64,000 nucleotides of DNA, taken from positions 1,476,001-1,540,000 of the forward strand of contig NZ_CP077093.1 of assembly GCF_014268755.2 (NCBI RefSeq), given 5' to 3'. The translations under genes and the position numbers were made by a program. Shown here piece after piece: positions 9,025 to 17,868 of the stretch (positions are counted from its first letter, which is position 1; each line of letters opens with the position of its first letter). The stretch is from Pseudomonas vanderleydeniana. GTDB taxonomy: Bacteria > Pseudomonadota > Gammaproteobacteria > Pseudomonadales > Pseudomonadaceae. The notes beneath the pieces are model-generated. The model was not told where the DNA came from. It searched no databases and saw nothing but the letters and a program-made list of their open reading frames with translations.

Positions 9025-9906
9025 TCACTGGGCGGGGTCTGGGAAGAATCCCTTGGCGTCTTCCCGGTACTTTTCCCGGTCAGCCGGTGCCAGCCAGCGC
9101 GCATAGAGCTCGACCAACTGTTCCTGGCGCAACTCGCGCAGGATCTCGTTGATATGGGGTATCGCGGCATGGCCCTGCGGGGTGTCGGAGCAAGCGACCC
9201 GAATGAACTGGTAGCTGGCCGTGCCCTTGATCGGGTAGAAGGCCAGTTCGCGGTCGTCGATCTGTTGCTGGCGGGCCTGGTAGCGGATTTCCACGCCATA
9301 GCCGAGCAGGGCCTTCAGGCGCCCCATGCGTTGCATCTGCAACAGGCTGCCCAGCGCGTCGTTGCCATAATGGCGCACCAACTGCTGCTCGCTGGCATGC
9401 GACAGCACATCGTCGATCGGATGCCCGTAGCTGCGCTCGGCGATGATCCCCAGTTGCAGGCTGTTGCTGTTCAGCAGGGCGGCGAGGTCGACCTCGCCGT
9501 CGGACAGGAAGGGTTCGACCAATGGCCGATCCTTTTGCCGAATCAGCAGGCCGTTGCTGGTGGTGCCCATGCTGCGAATGGAGAACAACATCTTCTGTGC
9601 CCGGGCCGCAGTCCACAGCAGCGCCGGATCGCAGGTGAACGAGGAGCTGGTGAGCATCTGCATGCCCCGGGCGCGATTGACCCGCAGGATCGTGTGATCA
9701 TATTCCGGTAGCCGCTCCATCAGCAGCGGCAACATCCGGTCGACCGCCCCCTGGCCCTGTTGCGGCCCGTCGAAAATGCTCAGCGGGGGCAGGTCCCGCA
9801 ACAACCAGATCAGGGTTTCCCTGGCCTGCACCACAGGTGACAGGGCGCCGATCAGCACAGCCAGCAGTGCGGGGACGAGGCGTCGCGACAGGGCACTGGG
9901 AGTCAT
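9025..9906 (-). CDS. Periplasmic solute-binding-like protein (TIGR02285 type)
   Basis: A 293-residue exported protein. Residues 1-28 form a signal peptide cleaved near VVQA-RE. The mature part resembles the SBP_bac_3-like family TIGR02285 (IWLLRDLPPLSIFDGPQQG near the N-terminus; NEILRELRQEQLVELYARWL near the C-terminus). Such proteins are often orphan binding proteins without a transporter, and none is adjacent here. The ligand is unknown; polar amino acids are the usual guess for the fold, but nothing in the sequence proves it. Transcribed leftward, 51 bases beyond the start of the CoA-transferase's 3' end. Confidence 0.75.
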   Translation of the reverse strand: MTPSALSRRLVPALLAVLIGALSPVVQARETLIWLLRDLPPLSIFDGPQQGQGAVDRMLPLLMERLPEYDHTILRVNRARGMQMLTSSSFTCDPALLWTAARAQKMLFSIRSMGTTSNGLLIRQKDRPLVEPFLSDGEVDLAALLNSNSLQLGIIAERSYGHPIDDVLSHASEQQLVRHYGNDALGSLLQMQRMGRLKALLGYGVEIRYQARQQQIDDRELAFYPIKGTASYQFIRVACSDTPQGHAAIPHINEILRELRQEQLVELYARWLAPADREKYREDAKGFFPDPAQ

Positions 9907-9957
9907 GCGGTGGATACCTTCCTCGGCTTGGAACCAGTCGTTGGTTACCGTGACATG

Positions 9958-11157
9958 TCAAATGGCGCCACTTTCACGCAGTCGCATGACCTGTGCCGCA
10001 TCGTAGCCCAGGCTGGCCAGCACCTCGGCATTGTGCTCGCCCAACTGCGGCCCGACCCATTCGCTGGAGCCGGGTGTATCCGAGAGTTTCGGCACGATGC
10101 CGGGCATCTTGAAGTCCTTGCCATCCGGTAGCTTGGCCTGCAGGAACATTTCCCGGGCGAGGAATTGCGGATCGCCGAACATGTCCTCGGCGCTGTAGAT
10201 ACGGCTGGCCGGGACCTCGGCCGCGGCCAGCACGGCGAGTACCGCGTCCAGCGGTTGCGAGTTGGCCCAGCGGTCGATCACGCCATAGAGCTCATCGCGC
10301 CGGCTGTCGCGCCCATCGTTGCTGGCCAGCGCCGGGTCGTTCGCCAGGTCCTCGCGGCCGATGGCGAGCATGAAGCGCTTGAAGATCGCATCGCCGTTGG
10401 CGCCGATCTGGACATGGCGGCCATCGGCGGTGGTGTGGATCGACGAGGGGGTGATGCCCGGCATGATGTTGCCGGTGCGTTCGCGGATGAACCCGAACAC
10501 GTCGAACTCCGGCACCATGCTCTCCATCATCGCGAAGATCGCTTCGTACAGGGCGACATCCACCACCTGGCCCTGGCCGCCGTTCACTTCGCGGTGACGC
10601 AAGGCCATCAGCGCGCCGATCACCCCCCACAGCGCGGCGATCGAGTCGCCGATGGAGATGCCGGTGCGCACCGGCGGGCGATCGTCGAAGCCGGTGATGT
10701 AGCGCAAGCCGCCCATGGATTCGCCGACCGCGCCAAAGCCCGGCTGGTCCTTCATCGGACCGGTCTGGCCGAAGCCCGACAGGCGCACCATCACCAGCTT
10801 GGGGTTGAGTGCATGCAGGGTTTCCCAGCCCAGGCCGAGTTTTTCCAGGACACCGGGGCGGAAGTTCTCGATCAGGATGTCGGCTTCGCTCAACAACTGC
10901 CTGAGGATCGCCAGGCCGTCGGGATGCTTCAGGTTCAGGGTCAGGGATTTCTTGTTGCGCGCCTGGACGAACCACCACAGCGACGTGCCTTCGTACAGCT
11001 TGCGCCACTTGCGCAGGGGATCGCCGCCGTCCGGCGATTCGACCTTGATCACCTGCGCGCCGAATTCGGCGCAGATCCGCGAGGCGAAAGGCCCGGCGAT
11101 CAGTGTTCCGAGTTCGATGACTTTCAGGCCGGAGAGAGGTTTGTCGGCGACTGGCAT
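9958..11157 (-). CDS. CaiB/BaiF family acyl-CoA transferase
   Basis: A 399-residue class III CoA-transferase. These enzymes move CoA between carboxylic acids through an aspartyl-CoA intermediate. The N-terminal signature LKVIELGTLIAGPFASRICA is present. The catalytic aspartate is predicted at D171 in GISIGDSIAALWG, close to the usual position in the family. The length is standard. It is not next to an acyl-CoA dehydrogenase or other partner that would reveal the substrate. The glutarate/succinate type found with gcdH in other pseudomonads is possible but unsupported here. Confidence 0.87.
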   Translation of the reverse strand: MPVADKPLSGLKVIELGTLIAGPFASRICAEFGAQVIKVESPDGGDPLRKWRKLYEGTSLWWFVQARNKKSLTLNLKHPDGLAILRQLLSEADILIENFRPGVLEKLGLGWETLHALNPKLVMVRLSGFGQTGPMKDQPGFGAVGESMGGLRYITGFDDRPPVRTGISIGDSIAALWGVIGALMALRHREVNGGQGQVVDVALYEAIFAMMESMVPEFDVFGFIRERTGNIMPGITPSSIHTTADGRHVQIGANGDAIFKRFMLAIGREDLANDPALASNDGRDSRRDELYGVIDRWANSQPLDAVLAVLAAAEVPASRIYSAEDMFGDPQFLAREMFLQAKLPDGKDFKMPGIVPKLSDTPGSSEWVGPQLGEHNAEVLASLGYDAAQVMRLRESGAI

Positions 11158-11295
11158 GGACGATCCTGTAGGACAAGATAGGGGTTGTAGAGCCTTTTAA
11201 CATGGCGCGCGCCATCTTCATAACCATCGATAGTCGTTGATTGACCTGCGTATCGGTTAGACTTGGCACCTTTCCCGTCTTTAGAAGCCCTGTTC

Positions 11296-11838
11296 ATGGC
11301 CCAGCCGTCCACGACCTACAAGTTCGAACTCAACCTCACCGACATGGATCGCAACGTCTACGAGAGCGTCAAGCAGACCATTGCCCGCCATCCTTCGGAG
11401 ACCGAAGAGCGGATGGCCGTGCGGCTGTTGGCCTACGCCCTCTGGTACAACGAGCTGCTGGCCTTTGGCCGTGGCCTGTCTGAAGTAGACGAACCAGCGT
11501 TGTGGGAAAAAAGCCTGGACGACCGTGTACTGCACTGGATCGAAGTCGGCCAGCCGGATGCCGAGCGCCTGACCTGGTGCTCGCGCCGTACCGAACGCAC
11601 CAGCCTGCTGGCCTACGGTAGCCTGCGGGTCTGGGAAGGCAAGGTGGTGCCGGCAGTGAAGAACCTGAAGAACGTCAATATCGCCGCCGTTCCGCAAGAG
11701 GTGCTGGAAACCCTCGCCCAGGACATGCCACGGGTGATCAAGTGGGACGTGATGATCAGCGACGGCACCGTCTTCGTCACCGACGACCGTGGCCAGCACG
11801 AAGTCCAGCTCCAGTGGCTGCTGGGCGAGCGCGGCTGA
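11296..11838 (+). CDS. yaeQ: YaeQ family protein
   Basis: A 180-residue protein starting MAQPSTTYKFELNLTDMDR and containing ETEERMAVRLLAYALW, both typical of YaeQ. The fold is related to PD-(D/E)XK nucleases. E. coli YaeQ was reported as a multicopy suppressor of rfaH effects, but its biochemical role is unsettled. The ATG at 11296 gives the usual family length; an upstream in-frame start adds 11 unconserved residues. recJ begins 53 bases downstream on the same strand, so the two are likely co-transcribed. Confidence 0.9.
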   Translation: MAQPSTTYKFELNLTDMDRNVYESVKQTIARHPSETEERMAVRLLAYALWYNELLAFGRGLSEVDEPALWEKSLDDRVLHWIEVGQPDAERLTWCSRRTERTSLLAYGSLRVWEGKVVPAVKNLKNVNIAAVPQEVLETLAQDMPRVIKWDVMISDGTVFVTDDRGQHEVQLQWLLGERG

Positions 11839-11890
11839 GTCCGGCCGCCGTTTCAATTCCTGTGTCCTGAAGAGAAGTTCCGCCAGCGTT

Positions 11891-13600
11891 ATGCGTATCG
11901 AGCCCCGCCCACTGCCCGCCACCCTGCCGTTCCTCGGTGACCTGCCGCCCCTGCTGACCCGCCTCTACGCGGCGCGGGGCGTCGAGTCCCAGGCCGAACT
12001 GGACAAGAGCCTGGCCCGGCTGATTCCCTTCCAGCAGCTCAAGGGGATCGAGGCGGCGGTCGACCTGCTGGTGGTGGCTCTGGAGCAACGCCAGCGGATC
12101 CTGATCGTCGGCGACTTCGATGCCGATGGCGCCACCGCCAGTACGGTCGGGGTGCTTGGGCTGCGCCTGCTGGGCGCGGCTCATGTCGACTACCTGGTGC
12201 CGAACCGCTTCGACTATGGCTATGGCCTGACCCCGGAAATCGTCGCCGTGGCCCTGCAGCGCCAGCCGCAGTTGCTGATCACCGTCGACAACGGCATCTC
12301 CAGTATCGATGGCGTGCAGGCGGCCAAGGCGGCGGGGCTGAACGTACTGGTCACCGACCACCACTTGCCGGGCAGCGAGCTGCCGGCGGCCGATGCCATC
12401 GTCAACCCGAACCAACCCGGCTGCGAGTTTCCGAGCAAGGCGCTGGCCGGGGTCGGGGTGATTTTCTACGTCTTGATGGCCTTGCGCGCGCGCCTGCGCA
12501 GCCTGGGCTGGTATGACAGCCGGCCGCAGCCGAACATCGGCGAACTGCTGGACCTGGTAGCCCTGGGCAGCGTCGCCGACGTGGTGCCACTGGACGCCAA
12601 CAACCGGATCCTGGTGCACCAGGGCCTGGAGCGGATTCGTGCCGGTCGGGCCCGGCCGGGACTCAAGGCGATCCTGCAGGTGGCCAAGCGCGAGCAGGCC
12701 CGGCTGACCTCCACCGACCTGGGGTTCATTCTCGGCCCGCGGCTGAATGCGGCCGGACGCCTGGACGACATGAGCCTGGGCATCGAGTGCCTGCTGTGCG
12801 AAGACCCGGTGCTGGCCCTGGAAATGGCCACCCAGCTGGACGAGATGAACAAGGACCGCAAGTCCATCGAGCAGGGCATGCAGCGCGAGGCCCTGGCCCA
12901 GCTCAAGGAGTTGCCGCTGGACTCGATGCCCTTCGGCCTGTGCCTGTTCGACCCGGACTGGCACCAGGGCGTGATCGGCATTCTCGCCTCGCGGATGAAG
13001 GAGCGTTACCACCGCCCGACCATCGCCTTCGCCGACGCCGGTGATGGCATGCTCAAGGGCTCCGGCCGTTCGGTGGCCGGCTTTCACATTCGCGATGCGC
13101 TGAGCGTGGTGGCGGCGCAGCATCCGGACCTGATGAGCAAGTACGGGGGGCATGCCATGGCCGCCGGCCTGACCCTGCCCCAGGAGAACTTCCCGCTGTT
13201 CGCCGAGGCCTTCGATGCCGAGGTGCGCCGCCAGCTCAGCGAGGATGACCTGACCGGCCGCCTTCAGACGGATGGCACGCTGGCGCTGGAGGAATTCAAC
13301 CTGGAGCTGGCCCGGGCACTACGCAATGCCGGCCCATGGGGCCAGCACTTCCCCGAGCCGTTGTTCCACGGCGTGTTCCAACTGGTGGAAAAACGCATCG
13401 TCGGCGAGCGGCACCTGAAGGTAGTGCTGAAAAGCGAATGCGGTTCGCTGAAGCTCGACGGCATCGCTTTCAGCATCGATCCCGAAGTCTGGGCCAATGC
13501 CCGTGTCGACTGGGTCGAGCTGGCCTACAAGCTCGATCTCAACGAGTTCCGCGGCAAGGAAAGCGTGCAACTGATGATCGCGCACATCGAGCCGCGCTGA
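11891..13600 (+). CDS. recJ: Single-stranded-DNA exonuclease RecJ
   Basis: 5'-3' exonuclease on single-stranded DNA used in RecF-pathway recombination and in mismatch and base-excision repair. The 569 residues contain the DHH phosphoesterase motifs: VGDFDADGATAS (Mn2+-binding aspartates) and the DHH triad at D156-H157-H158 in VTDHHLPG. The C-terminal DHHA1 domain carries GGHAMAAGL and is followed by the OB-like tail. The start at 11891 (MRIEPRPLP) matches the family; the open frame extends upstream into yaeQ. Confidence 0.97.
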   Translation: MRIEPRPLPATLPFLGDLPPLLTRLYAARGVESQAELDKSLARLIPFQQLKGIEAAVDLLVVALEQRQRILIVGDFDADGATASTVGVLGLRLLGAAHVDYLVPNRFDYGYGLTPEIVAVALQRQPQLLITVDNGISSIDGVQAAKAAGLNVLVTDHHLPGSELPAADAIVNPNQPGCEFPSKALAGVGVIFYVLMALRARLRSLGWYDSRPQPNIGELLDLVALGSVADVVPLDANNRILVHQGLERIRAGRARPGLKAILQVAKREQARLTSTDLGFILGPRLNAAGRLDDMSLGIECLLCEDPVLALEMATQLDEMNKDRKSIEQGMQREALAQLKELPLDSMPFGLCLFDPDWHQGVIGILASRMKERYHRPTIAFADAGDGMLKGSGRSVAGFHIRDALSVVAAQHPDLMSKYGGHAMAAGLTLPQENFPLFAEAFDAEVRRQLSEDDLTGRLQTDGTLALEEFNLELARALRNAGPWGQHFPEPLFHGVFQLVEKRIVGERHLKVVLKSECGSLKLDGIAFSIDPEVWANARVDWVELAYKLDLNEFRGKESVQLMIAHIEPR

Positions 13601-13690
13601 GATTTGCCGCGGTTGAACCCTCCGGTGTCCGTCATTGTCGACTAGGCTCTAAGCACTGTCTGAATGGTCTTGTGACGTTGTCTTCCTTTC

Positions 13691-13712
13691 CACCCGCCGG
13701 GGGGCGGGTCTT
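13691..13712 (+). terminator. Possible terminator hairpin after recJ
   Basis: A GC-rich stem (ACCCGCC / GGCGGGT) lies about 90 bases after the recJ stop, followed by TCTTC rather than a clean T run. It may be a weak terminator or simply part of the spacer. Confidence 0.4.
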
Positions 13713-13785
13713 CACCTTCGTTCGTGTCACTTGCCGACGTTCTCACAGAACCTGGAGCCAGCCCACTTGATCTGAGAGGTGCCCC

Positions 13786-14892
13786 ATGAGTCTGCTGCTT
13801 GAACCCTATACCCTTCGTCAATTGACCCTGGCGAACCGCATCGCGGTTTCGCCGATGTGCCAGTACTCCAGTGTCGATGGCCTGGCCAACGACTGGCATC
13901 TTGTCCACCTTGGCAGCCGCGCCGTGGGGGGCGCCGGGCTGGTTTTCACCGAAGCCACGGCGGTGACCGCCGATGGCCGCATCACCGCCCAGGACCTGGG
14001 CCTGTGGAACGACGAACAGATCGAGCCGTTGCAGCGCATCACCCGTTTCATCGCGGCCCAGGGCGCCGTGGCCGGCATCCAGCTGGCCCACGCCGGACGC
14101 AAGGCCAGCACCCATCGGCCATGGTTGGGCAAGCATGGCAGCGTCAAGCCGGAGGAGGGTGGCTGGACGCCGGTCGGACCGTCGCCGATTGCCTTCGATC
14201 CGCAGCACACCCAGCCCCTGCAGCTCGACGAGGGGCAGATCGCCGAGGTGATCCAGGCGTTCGTCGCAGCGGCCCGGCGTGCCCTGGCGGCCGGCTTCAA
14301 GGTGGTCGAGGTGCATGCCGCCCACGGCTACCTGCTGCACCAGTTCCTCTCGCCCCTGAGCAACCAGCGGCGTGACCAGTACGGTGGTTCGTTCGACAAC
14401 CGTATCCGCCTGGTCCTGCAGGTGAGCGAGGCGGTGCGTGCGGTCTGGCCCGAAGAACTGCCGTTGTTCGTGCGTGTTTCGGCCACCGACTGGGTAGAGG
14501 ATGGCTGGAACCCTGATGAAACCGTGGAGCTGGCCCGACGCCTGAAAGCCCTGGGTGTCGACCTGATCGACGTCTCGTCCGGCGGGACCGCCGCCAACGC
14601 GGAGATTCCCACGGGGCCCGGCTACCAGACCCGCTTCGCCGAGCGCGTGCGCAAGGAATCCGGTATCGCCACCGGCACGGTCGGGTTGATCACCGAGCCG
14701 GCCCAGGCCGAACACATCTTGCGTACCTGCCAGGCAGACATCATCCTGTTGGCTCGCGAACTGCTGCGCGATCCCTACTGGCCGTTGCATGCCGACGATG
14801 ACCTGGGCGGGCGCAAGGCCGTCTGGCCGGCGCAGTACCAGCGTGCGACCCATCGCGACCAACCCATCCATGAATCGGACCTGCGTGAATAG
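13786..14892 (+). CDS. Old Yellow Enzyme family ene-reductase (YqjM/XenA class)
   Basis: A 368-residue FMN-dependent NAD(P)H:flavin oxidoreductase that reduces activated C=C bonds. Placement in the YqjM/XenA class rests on C25 in SPMCQYSS, the redox-tuning cysteine of that class, plus QLAHAGRKAS, VEVHAAHGYLLHQFLSP and the phosphate-binding region near the C-terminus. XenA-type enzymes also act on xenobiotics such as nitroaromatics; the natural substrate is unknown. A GAGAGG ribosome binding site precedes the ATG. The acetyltransferase gene follows after 12 bases, suggesting co-transcription. Confidence 0.92.
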   Translation: MSLLLEPYTLRQLTLANRIAVSPMCQYSSVDGLANDWHLVHLGSRAVGGAGLVFTEATAVTADGRITAQDLGLWNDEQIEPLQRITRFIAAQGAVAGIQLAHAGRKASTHRPWLGKHGSVKPEEGGWTPVGPSPIAFDPQHTQPLQLDEGQIAEVIQAFVAAARRALAAGFKVVEVHAAHGYLLHQFLSPLSNQRRDQYGGSFDNRIRLVLQVSEAVRAVWPEELPLFVRVSATDWVEDGWNPDETVELARRLKALGVDLIDVSSGGTAANAEIPTGPGYQTRFAERVRKESGIATGTVGLITEPAQAEHILRTCQADIILLARELLRDPYWPLHADDDLGGRKAVWPAQYQRATHRDQPIHESDLRE

Positions 14893-14904
14893 AAAGGCCA
14901 TAAG

Positions 14905-15438
14905 GTGTTGATCGAGCGAGACCTGCAGTTGGGCGACCTGGGCCAGTTGGCACTGATCGATCGCAAGGAACTGATCGAACAGTTCTACCGTGTCCAGGCC
15001 GGCCGCCTGGAACTGTATGACGAGTACTGCGCCATGAGCGGATGGCCGGAGGGTGAGGCGGAGCAGGATGCGGTGATCCTGCGCCGCTGTTTCGAACAGG
15101 GCGCCTGGTTTCATGGCGTGTTCGCCGGCCCGACGCTGGTGGCGGCGGCGGTGCTCGGTTGCGAGCCGATCCATAACGACGGGCGCCGGTTGCTGCAACT
15201 CAAGTTTCTGCATGTCAGCCACGACTACCGGGGGGCTGGGCTGGCGAGCCGACTGTTTGCCAAGGCCACCGACCAGGCCCGCCGCCAGGGCGTCGATGCC
15301 CTGTATGTCTCGGCCACCCCGTCGCGCAATACCGTGGAGTTCTACCAGCGGCGCGGCTGCCGGCTGCTGGAGCGGCCCGATCCTGGCCTGTACGCGCTGG
15401 AACCGGACGATATCCACCTGTATTGCGAGTTGCATTGA
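14905..15438 (+). CDS. GNAT family N-acetyltransferase
   Basis: A 177-residue acetyl-CoA-dependent transferase. Motif A is YRGAGLASRLFAKA (the pyrophosphate-binding loop R-G-A-G-L-A); a C-terminal NTVEFYQRRGCRLL segment corresponds to motif B. The substrate is not evident. The start is GTG at 14905, with GAAAGG eight bases upstream. It is close-packed behind the Old Yellow Enzyme gene. Confidence 0.85.
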   Translation: MLIERDLQLGDLGQLALIDRKELIEQFYRVQAGRLELYDEYCAMSGWPEGEAEQDAVILRRCFEQGAWFHGVFAGPTLVAAAVLGCEPIHNDGRRLLQLKFLHVSHDYRGAGLASRLFAKATDQARRQGVDALYVSATPSRNTVEFYQRRGCRLLERPDPGLYALEPDDIHLYCELH

Positions 15439-15592
15439 GGCCGCCATGCAGGCGATGGATCCGGTAATTGCGGATTTTTCTGCTGCAAATTCCGAAAAGA
15501 TCTTAGCCGGATGCTGATCCTTCCTACCCTTAGGCTAAGTCTGAGGCGCCCCGCCCAGACGGTTCCTGTCCCGTTACAGAAGGAAGTCGTCC

Positions 15593-15784
15593 ATGGCAAA
15601 GGAGCGCAGCATCTTCGGTTTCATCTGGTTTCTCTGGCGTTTCAGGGCGCCGCCCGCGCCCCGGGTGCACCGGCTCAGCCCGCAGGAGCGCGAACTGGTG
15701 GATCGCTACCGGACACTGTCCGATGCCGACCGCGACGCGCTGTTCTGCCTGTTGAACCAGATGGGCAGTGTGTCGCGATTCTGA
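15593..15784 (+). CDS. Small conserved hypothetical protein
   Basis: A 63-residue protein preceded by an excellent ribosome binding site (GAAGGAAG, seven bases before ATG). The N-terminus is basic and aromatic (FGFIWFLWRF), likely membrane-associated, followed by a soluble helical part (LSPQERELVDRYRTLS). Codon use matches its neighbours, supporting a real gene. The function is unknown. Confidence 0.65.
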   Translation: MAKERSIFGFIWFLWRFRAPPAPRVHRLSPQERELVDRYRTLSDADRDALFCLLNQMGSVSRF

Positions 15785-15808
15785 GCGCGCTCGGACTTCA
15801 GCCCATTT

Positions 15809-15915
15809 GATCGTTCCCACGCTCTGCGTGGGAACGCAGCCGGTGACGCTCTGCGTCACAAGAGCGGACGCAGAGCGTCCAGAGAGGCATTCCCACGCGG
15901 AGCGTGGGAACGATC
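15809..15915. repeat. REP-like element with four mini-hairpins
   Basis: A 107-base palindromic element bounded by GATCGTTCCCACGC and its exact complement. Inside are four short hairpins, each with a stem ending in CGC/GCG around a triplet loop (TCT, TCT, AGA, GGA). It belongs to a repeat type common between genes in fluorescent pseudomonads. It sits between two convergent genes and may also help end transcription. Confidence 0.85.
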
Positions 15916-15942
15916 GGTGTCGGTAGTTCAGGGAGCAGTGTC

Positions 15943-17805
15943 CTATCCGATCTCCCCCACCGCCCGCCAGGCCTCGTCGATCGCTGCATGGGCATACGCG
16001 CTCCACGCCGCATCGGAGTTGGCGATGCTCACCCGGCCGACCGGCTTGCGCGCCAGGTTCATCAGTTTCTCGCTTTCATCGGCATCGTCGAACAGGCTGT
16101 TGGAGAAGTAGGCATAGCCGTGGGACCAGCGGTTGACGGTGATCGCCAGGATGTCGGTCTCATGGTTGAAGCCCCCGGGGCCGAGCATGCGCTGCAACTG
16201 GTCACGCAGTTGCGCCTCCAGTTGTTCGAAGGTCTGGCCGTAGAGCCTGCCGCGCCCGGCGCGGGCCTGGTCGCGGGCATTCATGCCGCTGTTGGGGCTG
16301 GTGGGGACGTAGACCATGTGCAGGCCGATCGGTTGGCTCGGGTCGCGTGGGTGCTCGTAGCCGCCCATGCTCACCGGGTAGTCGAGCTTGATCCGGCTGT
16401 AGGGCTGGGTGGCCGCGTAGATCTCGTGCACGCCGAGCTTCTGGAATGCCTGCCAATTGCGGACCACCACCTTGGTGTACACCAGCGGGAATTTCACGTT
16501 CTGGCTCAGGGCGTGGGCCTGGGGCTTGGGCAGGTCGCGCAGCAGGTAGGGGATCATCATGTTGTAGCAGGCGAGGATGCAGTGCTTGCCCCGCACCTGG
16601 CTCAGTTGGCCGCCGCGACTGTAGCCGACGTTCACGCCCTTGCCGACGTTGCGCACACTGACCACGGTGCTGTTCAGGCGCAATTGCACTGGCGAGCGGG
16701 GCTGGTCGAGCTTGGCGTAGTCGAAGGCCGCCAGGACGATGTCCTCCATGCCGTGGCCGGGGGCGACCGCCGGGATCAGGCTGCGCACCAGCAGGCGGGC
16801 GAGGGAGGCGTTGCCATCCGGGAAGTGGTAGATGTACGGCTCCTCCATCTCGGCCTTGGCCTCTTCGCTGATGGGCTCGAGGTTCATCGCGCCGAAGCCG
16901 GGGAAGCCGACGTTGTAGGCGTCGAACGCCGCCACCGCATCGATGCTCAGGGCCGAGAAGTCATTGGTGCGGCTCTGGAAATATTTCACCGCGTTTTCGG
17001 ACAGGCCGACGTCCTTGAGCAAAAAGTCGCGGTAGCTGGTGGCAGCCAGGTGCTCGGCCTTTTGCTTGGCGGTCTTGCCCGGCAAGTAGTCGCGAGGCGC
17101 CTGGTGCAGCTCGATCAAGGCCTGGCGATCGGCCGCTGGCAGCGGGAAGTCGTTGATGAACGCATCGATGGGGCGGGCGTTCAACTGCTGCGGGGCGATG
17201 TCATCGGCGACCATCGGTGTCGGATCACCGGTCACCAGCTTGTCTTCGCCGAAGTTCTCCTTGTCGAAGAACACGCCGCGTGACAGCCCCAGGCCCGGGT
17301 AGAACGAGCGGTCGAAGGCGGTTTCGAAGCGCTTGATGTCGACCCCGAGTTTTTTCAGCAGGCCATTGACCTGCTGGCTGTACAGGTGGTTCGGCGACTG
17401 GAAGGCTTCGCTGCCGCCGTAGCCGAGGATCATGCGACCACCGGCGGAAAATTCGTTGCGCTTGGCGTGGCCGCCGAAGTCGTCGTGGTTGTCGAGGATC
17501 AGGATGCGCGCCTTCGGGTGCTTCTCCCGATAGAACCACGCCGCCGCCAGGCCACTGAGGCCGCCACCCACCACCACCAGGTCGTACTCACCGGTAATCG
17601 GCAGGTGGTCGGTGTCGAAGACCTTCTTCTCCCAGCCCATCTGGTGGGCCACTTCGAATGCACCGACATGGCTGCCACGCAGGCCGGTCAGCGCCGGTGG
17701 GTAGTAGCGCCCGTCCGGTGCGGCCTGGAGCAGCTGCAGCGGGGTCATGCCGGCGGCGATGGTGATGGCGACGCCGTTGAGGAAGTCGCGGCGGGTGATG
17801 TCCAT
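15943..17805 (-). CDS. spdH: Spermidine dehydrogenase (FAD-dependent, Tat-exported)
   Basis: A 620-residue flavoprotein with the same length and features as P. aeruginosa SpdH, which oxidatively cleaves spermidine to 1,3-diaminopropane and 4-aminobutyraldehyde. The N-terminus TRRDFLNGVAITIAAGM is a twin-arginine export signal, which places it in the periplasm or at the membrane. The FAD dinucleotide-binding motif is VVVGGGLSGLAAAWF, followed by DNHDDFGGHAKRNEF. It is the last gene of a leftward run with polyamine transport genes and patD, whose product would use the aldehyde made here. Confidence 0.9.
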   Translation of the reverse strand: MDITRRDFLNGVAITIAAGMTPLQLLQAAPDGRYYPPALTGLRGSHVGAFEVAHQMGWEKKVFDTDHLPITGEYDLVVVGGGLSGLAAAWFYREKHPKARILILDNHDDFGGHAKRNEFSAGGRMILGYGGSEAFQSPNHLYSQQVNGLLKKLGVDIKRFETAFDRSFYPGLGLSRGVFFDKENFGEDKLVTGDPTPMVADDIAPQQLNARPIDAFINDFPLPAADRQALIELHQAPRDYLPGKTAKQKAEHLAATSYRDFLLKDVGLSENAVKYFQSRTNDFSALSIDAVAAFDAYNVGFPGFGAMNLEPISEEAKAEMEEPYIYHFPDGNASLARLLVRSLIPAVAPGHGMEDIVLAAFDYAKLDQPRSPVQLRLNSTVVSVRNVGKGVNVGYSRGGQLSQVRGKHCILACYNMMIPYLLRDLPKPQAHALSQNVKFPLVYTKVVVRNWQAFQKLGVHEIYAATQPYSRIKLDYPVSMGGYEHPRDPSQPIGLHMVYVPTSPNSGMNARDQARAGRGRLYGQTFEQLEAQLRDQLQRMLGPGGFNHETDILAITVNRWSHGYAYFSNSLFDDADESEKLMNLARKPVGRVSIANSDAAWSAYAHAAIDEAWRAVGEIG

Positions 17806-17868
17806 ACTGAATCCTTGTCTTGTTGTTGTAGGTGCCCGGGTAGCCGTAGCCTGCCCGGGCGATTGCCG

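Noticed and set aside
15809..15915. Hairpin cluster considered as a riboswitch or tRNA-like element
   Set aside because: The symmetric triplet-loop stems match a dispersed Pseudomonas repeat; no conserved tRNA or riboswitch core is present, and it lies between convergent genes.
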